From Bifidobacterium felsineum (GTDB taxonomy: Bacteria > Actinomycetota > Actinomycetes > Actinomycetales > Bifidobacteriaceae), in assembly GCF_002802915.1 (NCBI RefSeq), contig NZ_PEBJ01000002.1, positions 349,174 to 413,173 on the forward strand: a DNA stretch of 64,000 nt. Reading direction: 5' to 3'. Shown in pieces: positions 26,464-35,830 of this stretch; the stretch's first letter is position 1; each line of letters opens with the position of its first letter. The notes under the pieces were generated by a model, which was given only the letters and a program-made list of their open reading frames with translations, was not told the origin of the DNA and did no database searches. Position numbers and translations under genes: made by a program.

Positions 26464-27309
26464 CTACTCGCCGAACAGGGATTTGACGTTACGCCAGATG
26501 CGGCGGGTAGTGGCCGGATGGTTCATGGTATACAAATGCACACCATCAACGTCGTGAGCAACCAAATCGGCAATCTGCTCGGACGCGTACAAGATACCGG
26601 CATTGTGTAGTGCCTCGGCATTGCCTTCCCAACGGGTGAGCAACTCATCAAGATGCTCTGGAATGCGCGAGGCATTGCGTTCGGCCATGCGGCGGACCGA
26701 CTTGGCACCACGCACCGGCATGATGCCGGCTTCGATTGGCACTGTGATGCCAGCTGCGCGAACCTTGTCGCGGAAACGGTAGAAATCATCATTGTCGTAG
26801 AACAGCTGGGTAATCAGATGGGTGACGCCGGCATCCACCTTGATTTTCAAATGTTCAATATCCTTATCCAAGGATTCGGCCTGATAATGGCCTTCGGGAT
26901 AGCATGCGCCGAATACAGTGAAGTTTGGTTTGCGTTCGCGAATATAGGCCACCAAATCGCTGGCGTGTTCGAATGCGCCAACCACTTGTTCGCCGTCAAT
27001 GTAGTCGCCGCGCAAGGCCAGTACCGTGTTTACTCCGGCGTTCTCGAACATGTCCAATGCCTCATCGATTTTGGCTTTGTCCGAATAGAGGGCGGTCAGG
27101 TGGGCGACTGCCGGAATGCGGTATTCGTTCACGATGGTGTTGGCTATGCGGGCGGTGGCGGTGCGGTCGGAATGCGTGCCGTGACCGTAGGTGACGGAGA
27201 TGAAGTCCGGCTTCAGATCTTCGATGCCATCCAGCGTGTCATAAATGGTTCCCACCGGAGCATCTCGCTTAGGCGGGAAAACTTCCAATGAAAACATCGG
27301 CGTATGCAT
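26464..27309 (-). CDS. metF: Methylenetetrahydrofolate reductase
   Basis: Reduces 5,10-methylene-THF to 5-methyl-THF, the methyl donor used by MetE. The 281-residue FAD barrel protein has SLEVFPPKRDAPVGTIYDT at its N-terminus, DFISVTYGHGTHS, TVLALRGDYIDGEQ (folate/FAD region), DAGVTHLITQLFYDNDDFYRF and PIEAGIMPVRGAKS. It is downstream of metE in the same direction with a hairpin between. The two form the methionine methylation module. Confidence 0.95.
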   Translation of the reverse strand: MHTPMFSLEVFPPKRDAPVGTIYDTLDGIEDLKPDFISVTYGHGTHSDRTATARIANTIVNEYRIPAVAHLTALYSDKAKIDEALDMFENAGVNTVLALRGDYIDGEQVVGAFEHASDLVAYIRERKPNFTVFGACYPEGHYQAESLDKDIEHLKIKVDAGVTHLITQLFYDNDDFYRFRDKVRAAGITVPIEAGIMPVRGAKSVRRMAERNASRIPEHLDELLTRWEGNAEALHNAGILYASEQIADLVAHDVDGVHLYTMNHPATTRRIWRNVKSLFGE

Positions 27310-27330
27310 AATAAGGTCCTTTGATATAAA

Positions 27331-27356
27331 GTGGCTCCCTCTGTTGAGGGAGCCAC
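27331..27356 (-). terminator. Intercistronic hairpin between metE and metF
   Basis: GTGGCTCCCTC (27331-27341) pairs perfectly with GAGGGAGCCAC (27346-27356) around a 4-base loop. On the minus strand it follows metE and runs into ACTTTATATC. It is probably a terminator or processing site that lets metE be expressed at a higher level than metF. Confidence 0.65.
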
Positions 27357-27369
27357 AACATAAGATGCG

Positions 27370-29673
27370 TTACTTAGCGAGCTTGGCGCGGACGGCCTTG
27401 GCGGCGGCGACCAGATGCTCGAGGCTTGGCCAGGTTTCGGCGTTGCCGCGGGTCTTCAGACCGCAGTCCGGGTTGATCCAGACCTTGTTCACGTCCATCT
27501 TGTCAAGGATTTCGTAGATACGGTCTTCGATTTCCTTCTCAGACGGGATACGCGGCGAGTGGATGTCGTAGACGCCCGGGCCGGCTTCGGTTTCGAAGTG
27601 GGCATCGTGGATGGCATCGAGCACCACCAGGTCGCCACGGGAGGCTTCGAAGGAGATCACGTCGGCATCCATCGCGTCGATGTCGCGAATGATGTCGTTG
27701 AACTCGGAGTAGCACATGTGCGTGTGAATCTGGGTGGTGGGCTTTACTGCGGAGTGCACCAGACGGAAGGCGGGCACTGCCCAGTCGAGGTACTTGACAT
27801 GCCAATCAGACTTGCGAAGCGGCAGTTTCTCGCGCAAAGCGGCCTCATCGATCTGGATGACCTTGATGCCAGCGGCTTCGAGGTCGAGCACTTCGTCGCG
27901 GATGGCGAGGGCCAGCTGCTTGGTCTGCTCCTCGTGGGTGATGTCCTCACGCGGCCAGGACCAGTTCAGGATGGTGACCGGGCCGGTGAGCATGCCCTTC
28001 ATCACATGGCTGGTGCGGGACTGTGCGTATGCGGACCATGCCACGGTGATCGGCTTGGCGCGGGAGACGTCGCCCCAGACGATCGGAGGCTTCACGCAAC
28101 GGGTGCCGTAGGACTGCACCCAAGCGTTCTTGGTGAACAGGAAGCCGTTCAGGTTCTGGCCGAAGTATTCGACCATGTCGTTGCGTTCGAATTCGCCGTG
28201 GACCAGCACATCGAGGCCGATTTCCTCCTGATGCTTGATGCAGGCGTCAATCTGAGCTTTGATGAACTCGTCGTAGGCTTCCTTGGTGATTTCGCCCTTA
28301 CGGAACTTGGCGCGCTCGGCACGCACTTCCTTGGTTTGCGGGAAGGAGCCGATGGTGGTGGTAGGCAGCAGCGGCAGACCCAGAGCTTCGCGCTGCAGCT
28401 TCTGACGCTCTTCACGAGCGGGCTGGCGCACGTAATCGTCGGCGGTCAGGCCGTTCACGCGCTCGGCAACGGCCGGGTCGGCAGCCACGCGGGTGCCGTC
28501 GAACAGAGCCTGGTTGGCGGCGAGGGCCTCGGAAGCCTTCTTTTCGTCCTCAGTGGCGTCGGCGAGTACAGCAACTTCCTTGAGCTCGCCGAGCTTCTCG
28601 ACGGCGAAGGCGAAGTGCTTCAGGTCTTCAGCCGGAATGCCGGTCTCGCCTTCGGTGCTGAATGGCACGTGCAGCAAGGAAGATGCGGTGGAGACGGCCA
28701 CGTTCGGGGTAACCTGCTTCAGTGCGTCCACGAGGCCAAGGGAAGTGGCGTAGTTGTTGCGCCAGATGTTGCGGCCGTTGATCACGCCGGCGAAGATGGT
28801 GGTGTTGGAAGCCACGCCGTACTTGGCCACGGCTTCGAGGTTCTCCTCGCGGCCTTCGTTCAGGTCCAAACCGATGCCGTCAAAGCCGAGCAGGTTCACG
28901 GTTTCGTACACGTCGGCAATGTGGCCGAAGTAGGTGTTGAGTAGCACCTTGACGCCGGCCTTGGCGGTCAGGATCTTGGTGTACAGGGCCTTGAAGAGCT
29001 CCACGTCGCCCGGTTCCTTGTCGAGCACGAGGTATGGCTCGTCAAGCTGCAGCCATTCGGCACCCAGTTCGTTGAACTTGGTGAGCACTTCGGCGTAGAC
29101 GGCGGCGACGGCATTGACGAGGCCCTTGTCGTATTCAAGCTTCTGGGCGTTGGTGCCACGGGCCAGCTTGAGGAAGGTGTACGGGCCGATCAGCACCGGC
29201 TTGGTGAGGACGCCGAGGGCCTTAGCCTCGTTGAACTCGTCGAACGGCTTAGTGGAGTTGAGCTTGATCTCCTCGCCGGGCTCAACTTCAGGCACTAGAT
29301 AGTGGTAGTTGGTGGTGAACCACTTCTTCATCGGCAGAGCGGTGACGTCGCCCTTCTCGCCCTGGTAGCCACGGGCCATGGCGAAGAGCGTGTCTTCCTG
29401 GTTTTCGAAGGCGAGACGCTCGTAACGCTTCGGGATGACGTTGAGGAGGATGGCGGTGTCCAGCAGCTGATCAAAGTAGCTGAAGTCGTTACTTGGAATC
29501 AGGTCGATACCAGCGGCCTGCTGCAGCTTCCAGTGCTTGGCGCGCAGCTCGGCGGCGGTGGTCTTGACGGCGGCCAGATCGTTGGCGCCCTTCCAGTAAC
29601 CTTCGATGATCTTCTTCAGTTCACGGTTCTGGCCAATACGCGGGAAACCGGAGACGGAAGTCAGAGTGGACAT
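27370..29673 (-). CDS. metE: Cobalamin-independent methionine synthase
   Basis: Transfers a methyl group from 5-methyl-THF-triglutamate to homocysteine, forming methionine without B12. At 767 residues it has the usual two-barrel form: N-terminal [20 protein letters not shown], and in the C-terminal half [46 protein letters not shown] and [20 protein letters not shown]. The zinc ligands are in [10 protein letters not shown] and in [16 protein letters not shown] precedes the ATG. In the 116-base upstream gap I see no T-box or S-box leader. Confidence 0.96.
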   Translation of the reverse strand: MSTLTSVSGFPRIGQNRELKKIIEGYWKGANDLAAVKTTAAELRAKHWKLQQAAGIDLIPSNDFSYFDQLLDTAILLNVIPKRYERLAFENQEDTLFAMARGYQGEKGDVTALPMKKWFTTNYHYLVPEVEPGEEIKLNSTKPFDEFNEAKALGVLTKPVLIGPYTFLKLARGTNAQKLEYDKGLVNAVAAVYAEVLTKFNELGAEWLQLDEPYLVLDKEPGDVELFKALYTKILTAKAGVKVLLNTYFGHIADVYETVNLLGFDGIGLDLNEGREENLEAVAKYGVASNTTIFAGVINGRNIWRNNYATSLGLVDALKQVTPNVAVSTASSLLHVPFSTEGETGIPAEDLKHFAFAVEKLGELKEVAVLADATEDEKKASEALAANQALFDGTRVAADPAVAERVNGLTADDYVRQPAREERQKLQREALGLPLLPTTTIGSFPQTKEVRAERAKFRKGEITKEAYDEFIKAQIDACIKHQEEIGLDVLVHGEFERNDMVEYFGQNLNGFLFTKNAWVQSYGTRCVKPPIVWGDVSRAKPITVAWSAYAQSRTSHVMKGMLTGPVTILNWSWPREDITHEEQTKQLALAIRDEVLDLEAAGIKVIQIDEAALREKLPLRKSDWHVKYLDWAVPAFRLVHSAVKPTTQIHTHMCYSEFNDIIRDIDAMDADVISFEASRGDLVVLDAIHDAHFETEAGPGVYDIHSPRIPSEKEIEDRIYEILDKMDVNKVWINPDCGLKTRGNAETWPSLEHLVAAAKAVRAKLAK

Positions 29674-29789
29674 GAATCCTCCAATGTATGCGTTCGTAAC
29701 CCGACTTAGGCTATCAAAACATCACAGATTCAGACTCATAAGAACACTTTGAGTGTCGTTATAGGGGGAACTTATAGCCGCATTGGAAA

Positions 29790-30347
29790 TCAGTCAAAAT
29801 CCTTGACGTTGATTACGGCGAGCAATTCTCCGCTGTGCACCTGCCATTCGTCGAACGGCTTATCAGAGCCGAAAATCACAATGGACGCCGGTGAAAGTCC
29901 CAGGTTCAGCAAATCAAGACGCTCGGCATCGGAATCCGCGGAGGCGATCCATTGCGAGGCGATGGACACCGTGGGCTCGTGGCCGACGATCATAAATACG
30001 CGCTGCTTGGGCTTGACGTGCGCCAATTCATCGAAGACGGCCTGCACTCCCCCGTCATACAGATTGATACGATAGTCCACTATGGGATCGTCGCCGAAGA
30101 TCTTCAGCATCTTATCCAAGGTCTGGCGCGTGCGGGTCGCCGCCGAGCAGGAGATCTGGTCAGGCTTAAGCCCAAGCACTTCGATGCCTTTGCCCACGGT
30201 CTTGGCTTGCTTCAAACCCTTGTCCGTGAGCTCGCGTTCAAGGTCATCCTTGCCGCCGAACGGCTCGGCCTTGGCATGCCTCATGATGATGAGAATATGC
30301 TTGTATTTCTTGGCCGCTTTGGCTACTTTGCTCAGCTTGATGCCCAC
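29790..30347 (-). CDS. SixA-like histidine phosphatase
   Basis: A 185-residue protein of the histidine phosphatase (RHG) superfamily. The phospho-accepting motif is ILIIMRHAKAEPFGG near residue 20, followed by RELTDKGLKQAKTVG, the second arginine region SCSAATRTRQTLDKML and the second catalytic histidine in VFMIVGHEPTVS. SixA of E. coli removes phosphate from phosphohistidine proteins such as PTS-Ntr; whether this one does is inferred. It has a basic N-terminal helix (SKVAKAAKKYK). It follows trmI in the same direction with a long inverted repeat between. Confidence 0.85.
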   Translation of the reverse strand: MGIKLSKVAKAAKKYKHILIIMRHAKAEPFGGKDDLERELTDKGLKQAKTVGKGIEVLGLKPDQISCSAATRTRQTLDKMLKIFGDDPIVDYRINLYDGGVQAVFDELAHVKPKQRVFMIVGHEPTVSIASQWIASADSDAERLDLLNLGLSPASIVIFGSDKPFDEWQVHSGELLAVINVKDFD

Positions 30348-30374
30348 TTTGAGGCTCCCTTTCTAAAGGTATGC

Positions 30375-30428
30375 AACGCTCACAACAACCGCATATAGAA
30401 GATTTATTATAGTCCTGTTGTGAGCGTT
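30375..30428 (-). terminator. 13-bp inverted repeat between trmI and the SixA-like gene
   Basis: AACGCTCACAACA (30375-30387) and TGTTGTGAGCGTT (30416-30428) are perfectly complementary around a 28-base AT-rich spacer. It lies just after the trmI stop on the minus strand. It is either a terminator with a large loop, or, because the spacer is AT-rich and could hold a promoter for the downstream gene, an operator. Confidence 0.5.
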
Positions 30429-30439
30429 CACATAACCAT

Positions 30440-31519
30440 TCAGGAATTCTCCTCACCAAGTTGGTTCAATTCGCCGACCTGACGGTTCAAATCGCGCAGC
30501 ACCTTGCGTAGCTTGTGATCGGAGATGTCGCGCAGTTCCAACTCCTCCAGACGTGCTTCGCGTTGCTCATCGGTCAACTCATCCACGTCGGTCACCGTAT
30601 CCTTGGAATAACGTTCGCGCTTCCTCAATGCGGCGAATCCCGGTGCCATCGCACGCGAAATCACCAGGAAACCGGTGTGGCCAATCATTTGATGGTCCGG
30701 GCGAACCGCCAATCCCTGTGCCTTCCATGTACGCTCAAGTGTCTCCTGAATCTGTGGCTCGGTCCAGCAACCTGCCGCGCGCAAAGCCTCAGCCAGTCGG
30801 CTCATCTGCGTGGTGGTAGTCACGTAGCAGACCAGCACACCGCCTGGGGCGATCACCTGATACGCCTGCTCCAAGCGATTCCAAGGGTCAAGCATGTCGA
30901 GCATGATGCGATCGAACCAATGTTCAGGCAGGTCGGTGGCCACAGAGTCGAAGTCACCAGTCAGCAAACGCCACCACGAAGGCTTTTCACCGTAATATAG
31001 CGTGGCGTTCGCCTCAGCAACGCGAGCAAATTCAGAGCGCAATTCGATGGTGGTCAGATGGCCCGACTCCCCCACGGCATCCAGCAGGTTCAGGCTCATG
31101 GCGCCCGAGCCGGCGCCGGATTCCAGCACTCGCAGACCGGAACGAATATCGCCGAGTTGAATCACCTGAGCAATATCCTTCGGGTACATGATTTGTGCGC
31201 CGCGCGGCATCGAAAGCACGTAGTCGGCCAAACGCGGACGCATCGCCGCGTACTCCCAGCCACCGATGGCACGCGAGGACTTCCACGGCTTGTTCTTGTC
31301 TTTCTCCGGATAGACCTGGTTCACCTGCGCCTCGCGCTTGGCGTGCACGGTGGTGATCACCGTGCCCTCCACTGCACCAATCACATCGTCGTGCAGGATC
31401 AGACCATGCTCGGTTTGCGTGGAGCCGCCCGGCACCAGCTGGTCGGTGATTTTCTTGCCCTTACGGTCGGTGAACTGCACCTTCTCACCCGCAACAAACG
31501 CTCCACGCCTAGGATTCAT
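30440..31519 (-). CDS. trmI: tRNA (adenine-N1)-methyltransferase TrmI (m1A58)
   Basis: Methylates N1 of A58 in the tRNA T-loop using S-adenosylmethionine. The 359-residue protein has an N-terminal beta domain, then MPRGAQIMYPKDIAQVIQLG (the typical substrate-recognition block), the SAM site VLESGAGSGAMSLNLLDAVG near residue 145, and LDMLDPWNRLEQAYQVIAPG with GGVLVCYVTTTTQMSRL. The C-terminal 60 residues are Arg/Glu-rich and actinobacterial in character. There is a clear ATG with AAGGAGAAATCC upstream. Confidence 0.92.
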   Translation of the reverse strand: MNPRRGAFVAGEKVQFTDRKGKKITDQLVPGGSTQTEHGLILHDDVIGAVEGTVITTVHAKREAQVNQVYPEKDKNKPWKSSRAIGGWEYAAMRPRLADYVLSMPRGAQIMYPKDIAQVIQLGDIRSGLRVLESGAGSGAMSLNLLDAVGESGHLTTIELRSEFARVAEANATLYYGEKPSWWRLLTGDFDSVATDLPEHWFDRIMLDMLDPWNRLEQAYQVIAPGGVLVCYVTTTTQMSRLAEALRAAGCWTEPQIQETLERTWKAQGLAVRPDHQMIGHTGFLVISRAMAPGFAALRKRERYSKDTVTDVDELTDEQREARLEELELRDISDHKLRKVLRDLNRQVGELNQLGEENS

Positions 31520-31615
31520 GGATTTCTCCTTGCCGATAACTCAATGAATTCGCTTTCAAATCTGATATAAGATGACTCAGTCTAATGCTGCCATGAGAGA
31601 ATCTCTCACCTTGCT

Positions 31616-33805
31616 CTAGCGAGACGGAGCACAGCATTCCTTCAAATGCTGCTGCAGTCCCTCATCGACTGCAAACAGGTAAAGGCCATGCACTCCACGC
31701 TTAAGGAGAACATTTAGTTCATGCTTAATGTTCTCTTCAGAATAGTCCGTCTCCAAATCCTTGCGTTTGTTGGTCGCTAAATAATTGTGGCTCTTTTGAG
31801 GATTGAAGATAATTTTTCCATTTCGGTATTGCACCGAAGGACCAATAATCACTCCAGCATAATTCAAATCAAAACCTTGGATGGTAAAGGTGGAACCAAT
31901 TTCATCGATGGTATATTCCTTTTCCGCCCATGCCAGATTCTTATCGATAGACTTTTGAGCGGGATCAGTCAGTTGATAGTTCCAAGGCTTGCAGAAACGA
32001 CTTTGATCTGTATCGCCCGGAATATACCCTTTATCGTCACCATCATTAAGGCCCATACACCAGTGTCCTGAGTCATCACGATGCATCATCACATTCCAGT
32101 ATCCATTGGGATCATCGTCATTGGTAGATGAGGAATATTTCCAATCATATGTAGCGAGCACACGGGATAATCCGGAACCATTCCATCCACCAGCAGTAAG
32201 TTGCGATTTCTCCTTTATCGCTTCAAAGAGCGCGACAGGGGAATCGAACACCTTAATGTCATAAGGCTGGCCATCAGGACCGTAGTTCGCATGATCCTGA
32301 GGAATCGGCCCGAAATCCTTTCCCTCAGTAAACCGATTAATCCAATCGACAATTTCTTGACTTGCCGCAATGCGGAACTGGTCCTTCAACTGAATATGAG
32401 CAACATCGATAGGTACGGATGGCAGTCCGTCTTCTTCGCCTAAACAAACAGTGCAGAAATCACCGATTTTCCCGACGCTCTGAGCGCTTTCCTCATTTAT
32501 CGGCTTATTAGTTTTCCTCGGGAACAACCGTTCAAGAACAGACGAATGCCATTGTTGTCGAGCCTGAAGTATTTGCTCTGGATCGAATACCGCGATGACC
32601 ATACGCGCGCGTCGGAGAATATCATAAAGCTGGTTCTTGCCTGAGTAGCCCTGAGTACCTTGCGTTGTAAGAAGATGTGCTTCGTCGATAAGCACAATAT
32701 CGGCTTTACCTTTCGGCTTATCAGGGATGCCTCGCCCATGACCATTCGTTTCACTAAAGCGATTGATAAACTGGCTGGGAAGCATCACCACTTCATTTGA
32801 TTTCTTCTGCAATCCAAGCTTTAAGGCAATTTGGTTATAGACGTGTACTTGTTCCTTGTGATTGACCAGGAGATACGTGGAGAGATTGCCATTCCGCCAG
32901 GAATATAATGTCGATTGTTCCTCGTCATCAGAATATGTATCACCCTGAATACCAATCTCCGTGGCAATACGGTAAAACAGATGGCTCAACAGCACAGTCT
33001 TCCCTGTTCCAGCAGCACCTTGGACGAAAATAAGCTTGGAATTCTTTACCGAATCAGTATCATGCAGACGAGGCATGAATAATGCATCAAGCTGTGCAAG
33101 AATCTCCTCTTCGGCATCAATTTGACGAGAACTTAGACGATGGAAAGGAGAGGCTTTGAACAATGCCGAATCGCGAATGATTTCCTCTGCTGGGAAAAGT
33201 TCAGGGGCATCCTGATGCAGTCCCAGCCATATCTTAGAAAAGATGTTGTTGAACTGATCGGATGTGTAATATTTCCCTTGCGCATTCGTACGACGATTAT
33301 TCAGTTTCTTGACTGAATCAGTACTTGACATGTAATGCATGAGACGGTTTTCGACGTCCAACGTCAAAGACTTGTTGAATATCGGATGCGCAATCACATA
33401 CTGTTCGAATGCATCGGCATCCTTATTAACCGCCTCGGCAACTTCCCGCCAATCATCCCGTTTCCGGGCATCCTGTGTAAGGTGCTCAAATGTCCGATGC
33501 CTTATATCATTTGTTTCACCGATATATACCGTATATTCGTTTTTATTGGAGTATCGGTTCTTTCCTTCCGAATACACGATGTATACCGTAGGATACGACA
33601 GAATGTAAGACATGATTTCTTCCAGGTTAGAGCCATGCTCAATCATGTCTTTCGACCGACCATCGGAACGTTTGTTCAGCGCATCTTCAAAATCTTCTTC
33701 CGCATACTTGCCGTACGGAAGCTTAATAATGGTAGGTCTCAAATGCTCAATGCCCATAGATACATTATGTCCATCACCACCAAAGTCTGAGACAACGACA
33801 TTCAA
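31616..33805 (-). CDS. GIY-YIG nuclease fused to DUF2075/Schlafen-like helicase
   Basis: A 729-residue protein with two recognisable parts. Near residues 70-160 is a GIY-YIG-like segment: TVYIVYSEGKNRYSNK, then EYTVYIGETNDIRHRTFEHL. From about residue 255 is a P-loop helicase-like ATPase of the DUF2075 (Schlafen group 3) type: Walker A FVQGAAGTGKTVLLSHL near 266, Walker B ADIVLIDEAHLL near 368, LKDQFRIAASQEIVDW, and the C-terminal FTIQGFDLNYAGVIIGPSVQ and YLATNKRKD. The farthest start is TTG 33805; ATG 33757 (MGIEHLRPT) is a good alternative, and neither has a strong ribosome site. The gene is clearly AT-richer than the housekeeping genes. It is divergent from a MazG-like pyrophosphohydrolase gene; this pairing suggests nucleic-acid defence or repair (inference). 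Confidence 0.85.
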   Translation of the reverse strand: MNVVVSDFGGDGHNVSMGIEHLRPTIIKLPYGKYAEEDFEDALNKRSDGRSKDMIEHGSNLEEIMSYILSYPTVYIVYSEGKNRYSNKNEYTVYIGETNDIRHRTFEHLTQDARKRDDWREVAEAVNKDADAFEQYVIAHPIFNKSLTLDVENRLMHYMSSTDSVKKLNNRRTNAQGKYYTSDQFNNIFSKIWLGLHQDAPELFPAEEIIRDSALFKASPFHRLSSRQIDAEEEILAQLDALFMPRLHDTDSVKNSKLIFVQGAAGTGKTVLLSHLFYRIATEIGIQGDTYSDDEEQSTLYSWRNGNLSTYLLVNHKEQVHVYNQIALKLGLQKKSNEVVMLPSQFINRFSETNGHGRGIPDKPKGKADIVLIDEAHLLTTQGTQGYSGKNQLYDILRRARMVIAVFDPEQILQARQQWHSSVLERLFPRKTNKPINEESAQSVGKIGDFCTVCLGEEDGLPSVPIDVAHIQLKDQFRIAASQEIVDWINRFTEGKDFGPIPQDHANYGPDGQPYDIKVFDSPVALFEAIKEKSQLTAGGWNGSGLSRVLATYDWKYSSSTNDDDPNGYWNVMMHRDDSGHWCMGLNDGDDKGYIPGDTDQSRFCKPWNYQLTDPAQKSIDKNLAWAEKEYTIDEIGSTFTIQGFDLNYAGVIIGPSVQYRNGKIIFNPQKSHNYLATNKRKDLETDYSEENIKHELNVLLKRGVHGLYLFAVDEGLQQHLKECCAPSR

Positions 33806-33816
33806 CAGGCTCTAGA

Positions 33817-34179
33817 ATGACAAATATGATTAGCGACGATACTGTTCAGTCAATACGCAAGTTCACAGCAGAACGCAATTGGGAACAATTCCACACACCA
33901 GCCAATTTGGCGAAATCCATATGCATTGAAGCAGCGGAATTATTGGAATGCTATCAATGGGTTCCGGAAGCCCCTGCCTCAGATACAGAACATGCTCAAG
34001 AAGAACTGGCGGACGTCCTCACATATTGCATTATGATGGCCGATGCACTGGGCGTTGATATGGATGACATCATCACGAATAAGCTGGCAAAGACGAAGCT
34101 CAAATATCCATCCGATGCCGTTCGTAATAATTTCAATGAATACGAAGCCAGACATCACAGTGCAAGATTGAGAAACTAA
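33817..34179 (+). CDS. MazG-like nucleotide pyrophosphohydrolase
   Basis: A 120-residue all-alpha NTP pyrophosphohydrolase-like protein. The metal-binding acidic residues appear as CIEAAELLECYQW (ExxE) near residue 37 and EELADVLTYCIMMADALG (ExxD) near residue 66, the usual arrangement that cleaves NTP or dNTP to NMP and PPi. The family acts as a dimer. It starts 12 bases from the farthest start of the divergent helicase gene, and its stop overlaps the first possible codon of the following esterase frame. Known single-domain relatives clean nucleotide pools; here the partner helicase suggests an accessory role. Confidence 0.85.
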   Translation: MTNMISDDTVQSIRKFTAERNWEQFHTPANLAKSICIEAAELLECYQWVPEAPASDTEHAQEELADVLTYCIMMADALGVDMDDIITNKLAKTKLKYPSDAVRNNFNEYEARHHSARLRN

Positions 34180-34205
34180 TGACTAATTGCATTAGGAGTA
34201 AAACC

Positions 34206-34832
34206 ATGCGACTTCAGGTGAACGGAAAAATCAGCACGCACATTGATGGATCTGCAAACAATAGGCCCCTGTTCCTCATGTTCCACGGATATGGGAACGA
34301 TGAGAACGAAATGGCGCGGATTATTGATGCGGTGTATGCGGTTGAGGACGAGAAGCCCGATTATCTGTCGTTCCGCGGAACTTACGCACGGCCTTACATG
34401 GGCGGACACTACTGGTATCCGGACGGCTGTGGCGTGGATGAACGGCAGCGCGAGTGCGCATCCGTGGGCAAAGCATTAGTTCAGTTATTGGATTCCGCAG
34501 CCTTTGCGGACCGCAAGAAGATATTAATCGGTTTCTCACAGGGTGGATATCTTTCCTACCGACTAGTTCAGGCATATCCGAATCTGTTTGACGCAGCTAT
34601 CTTGCTCAGCCCATCGTTCAAGGGCGAAGAGGACGTTCAGCTCAACTCCTCGATCCAGTTCTTCCTGGCTTACGGTTCTTCGGACCGCACGATTCCGTTG
34701 CCTGACCAGCACAATGCTCGCACAGTATTGGAAGACGCCGGCCATTTGACGTATCGCGAATACCCAGGCATGGGCCACGCCATCTGCGATGAGGAAATTG
34801 CCGATATCCGTGACTTCGTGAACCATTTATAG
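34206..34832 (+). CDS. Phospholipase/carboxylesterase-type alpha/beta hydrolase
   Basis: A 208-residue cytoplasmic serine esterase. The oxyanion strand is LFLMFHGYGNDENEM, the nucleophile elbow is ILIGFSQGGYLSYRL near residue 107, the acid is in AYGSSDRTIPLPD and the histidine in YPGMGHAICDEE. The length and motif spacing fit the phospholipase/carboxylesterase (YpfH/EstB-like) family. The ATG at 34206 has TTAGGAG upstream; the frame opens 27 bases earlier at 34179, overlapping the MazG-like gene's last base. It is probably co-transcribed with that gene, but no functional link is evident. Confidence 0.85.
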   Translation: MRLQVNGKISTHIDGSANNRPLFLMFHGYGNDENEMARIIDAVYAVEDEKPDYLSFRGTYARPYMGGHYWYPDGCGVDERQRECASVGKALVQLLDSAAFADRKKILIGFSQGGYLSYRLVQAYPNLFDAAILLSPSFKGEEDVQLNSSIQFFLAYGSSDRTIPLPDQHNARTVLEDAGHLTYREYPGMGHAICDEEIADIRDFVNHL

Positions 34833-34844
34833 CTCGGTTGTATG

Positions 34845-35042
34845 GATATCTCTCTTGCGAGGGGTACATTCAACCGTTCACAGATATCTATCTGCTTTGC
34901 GAGGGGTATTCCAGCGTTGAAACATGAAGTATTAACGTTGGAATGATGCCACTCATATATGAGGTTTCCTCATTCAGGTACCCCTTACAAAGCAGTTAGG
35001 TATCCGAAGCCCAGCCAATATACCCCTTGTAAGGGAGATATG
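34845..35042. repeat. Nested inverted-repeat element (A-B-B'-A')
   Basis: Four related 26-29-base blocks share a GAGGGGTA core: A 34845-34870, B 34883-34910, and their inverted forms B' 34976-35004 and A' 35017-35042. B' is the imperfect reverse complement of B (both hold GCTTTG/CAAAGC and GATATC/GGTATC), and A' that of A. Between them lie smaller palindromes: CCAGCGTT/AACGTTGG (34911-34941), CTCATATATGAG (34952-34963) and GAGGtttCCTC. The whole 255-base gap between the esterase and tenA has no gene. It could be a MITE-like insertion, a strongly folded RNA or a multi-part terminator for the convergent genes. Confidence 0.6.
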
Positions 35043-35087
35043 TACTCGTAGCTCTGCACTGCAGAAGTAGCGAAAGTTTTGAAGCCT

Positions 35088-35825
35088 CTAACGCACGTCC
35101 CATTCGGGCTTCCAGGAGTATTGCATGTCGTAGGCTGAGGCCCAGAACATGTATTCGTTCTCCACGCCGGTCACGAAGATGTCCACGAGTTCCTGCTTAC
35201 GCTCCTCGCTCAGGTCCTCAACAAGTTCTTCGATGTGTGCGATCAGCCATGCGGAGGAGCTCCAGAATTCCTCGGTCTTGTACATGTCAACCCAGCTCTT
35301 GTACGGGTTGCTTTCCAGCGAATCACCAAATTCTGCGGCGAGACGCTGACCGTAGTCGGCATACACCCATGCGCACGGCAGCACGGCCACGAGAATATCC
35401 ACGAGCGGATTGCCATAAGCGATGGAAAGAATATTTGACGTATAGGCGCGGGCGAATGCGGACTGACGAACGTTGTTCATCTCTTCGGCACTGATGCCGT
35501 AGCTTGCCATGTATTTACGGTGCATGGCGGATTCCACGTTGAAAATCGCGTTCTGTACGTTGGCCATGAACCGCATGATTTCAGGATCCTGCGTCTTGGT
35601 GAGTGCGAGTGCGTGCACTTTGGCGTAATCGTTCAGATAACGGTAGTCTTGCAGCAGGTAGAACGCGAACTTTTCGCGAGCCAGTGTGCCGTTGCCAAGT
35701 TCGCGCAGGAACGGCTGATTGTAGCCTTCCTCCCACACAAGGTCCGCGGCCTTACGCAGTCGTTGAGCGAATGGCGGCAGATGGTCGAGCGTGATGGGTC
35801 CGAATGTAGTGGCGTCAAAAGCCAT
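35088..35825 (-). CDS. tenA: TenA-family thiaminase II / aminopyrimidine aminohydrolase
   Basis: Hydrolyses thiamine breakdown products such as aminomethylpyrimidine to HMP for salvage, or cleaves thiamine. A 245-residue all-alpha protein with the family blocks NGTLAREKFAFYLLQDYRYL near residue 45, MASYGISAEEM, the active-site cysteine in VAVLPCAWVYADYG near residue 147, and the C-terminal EEFWSSSAWLIAHIEELVE and EYMFWASAYDMQYSW (acidic catalytic residue and aromatic cluster). It is preceded by a TPP riboswitch, so the thiamine link is well supported by context. Confidence 0.93.
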   Translation of the reverse strand: MAFDATTFGPITLDHLPPFAQRLRKAADLVWEEGYNQPFLRELGNGTLAREKFAFYLLQDYRYLNDYAKVHALALTKTQDPEIMRFMANVQNAIFNVESAMHRKYMASYGISAEEMNNVRQSAFARAYTSNILSIAYGNPLVDILVAVLPCAWVYADYGQRLAAEFGDSLESNPYKSWVDMYKTEEFWSSSAWLIAHIEELVEDLSEERKQELVDIFVTGVENEYMFWASAYDMQYSWKPEWDVR

Positions 35826-35830
35826 GCGTG

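Noticed and set aside
29674..29789. Methionine- or SAM-sensing riboswitch upstream of metE
   Set aside because: The gap is only 116 bases and shows neither the T-box sequence nor SAM riboswitch core motifs.
34845..35042. Integron attC-like recombination site
   Set aside because: The element is a nested palindrome of four repeats, with no integrase gene or cassette array nearby and no attC core sites.
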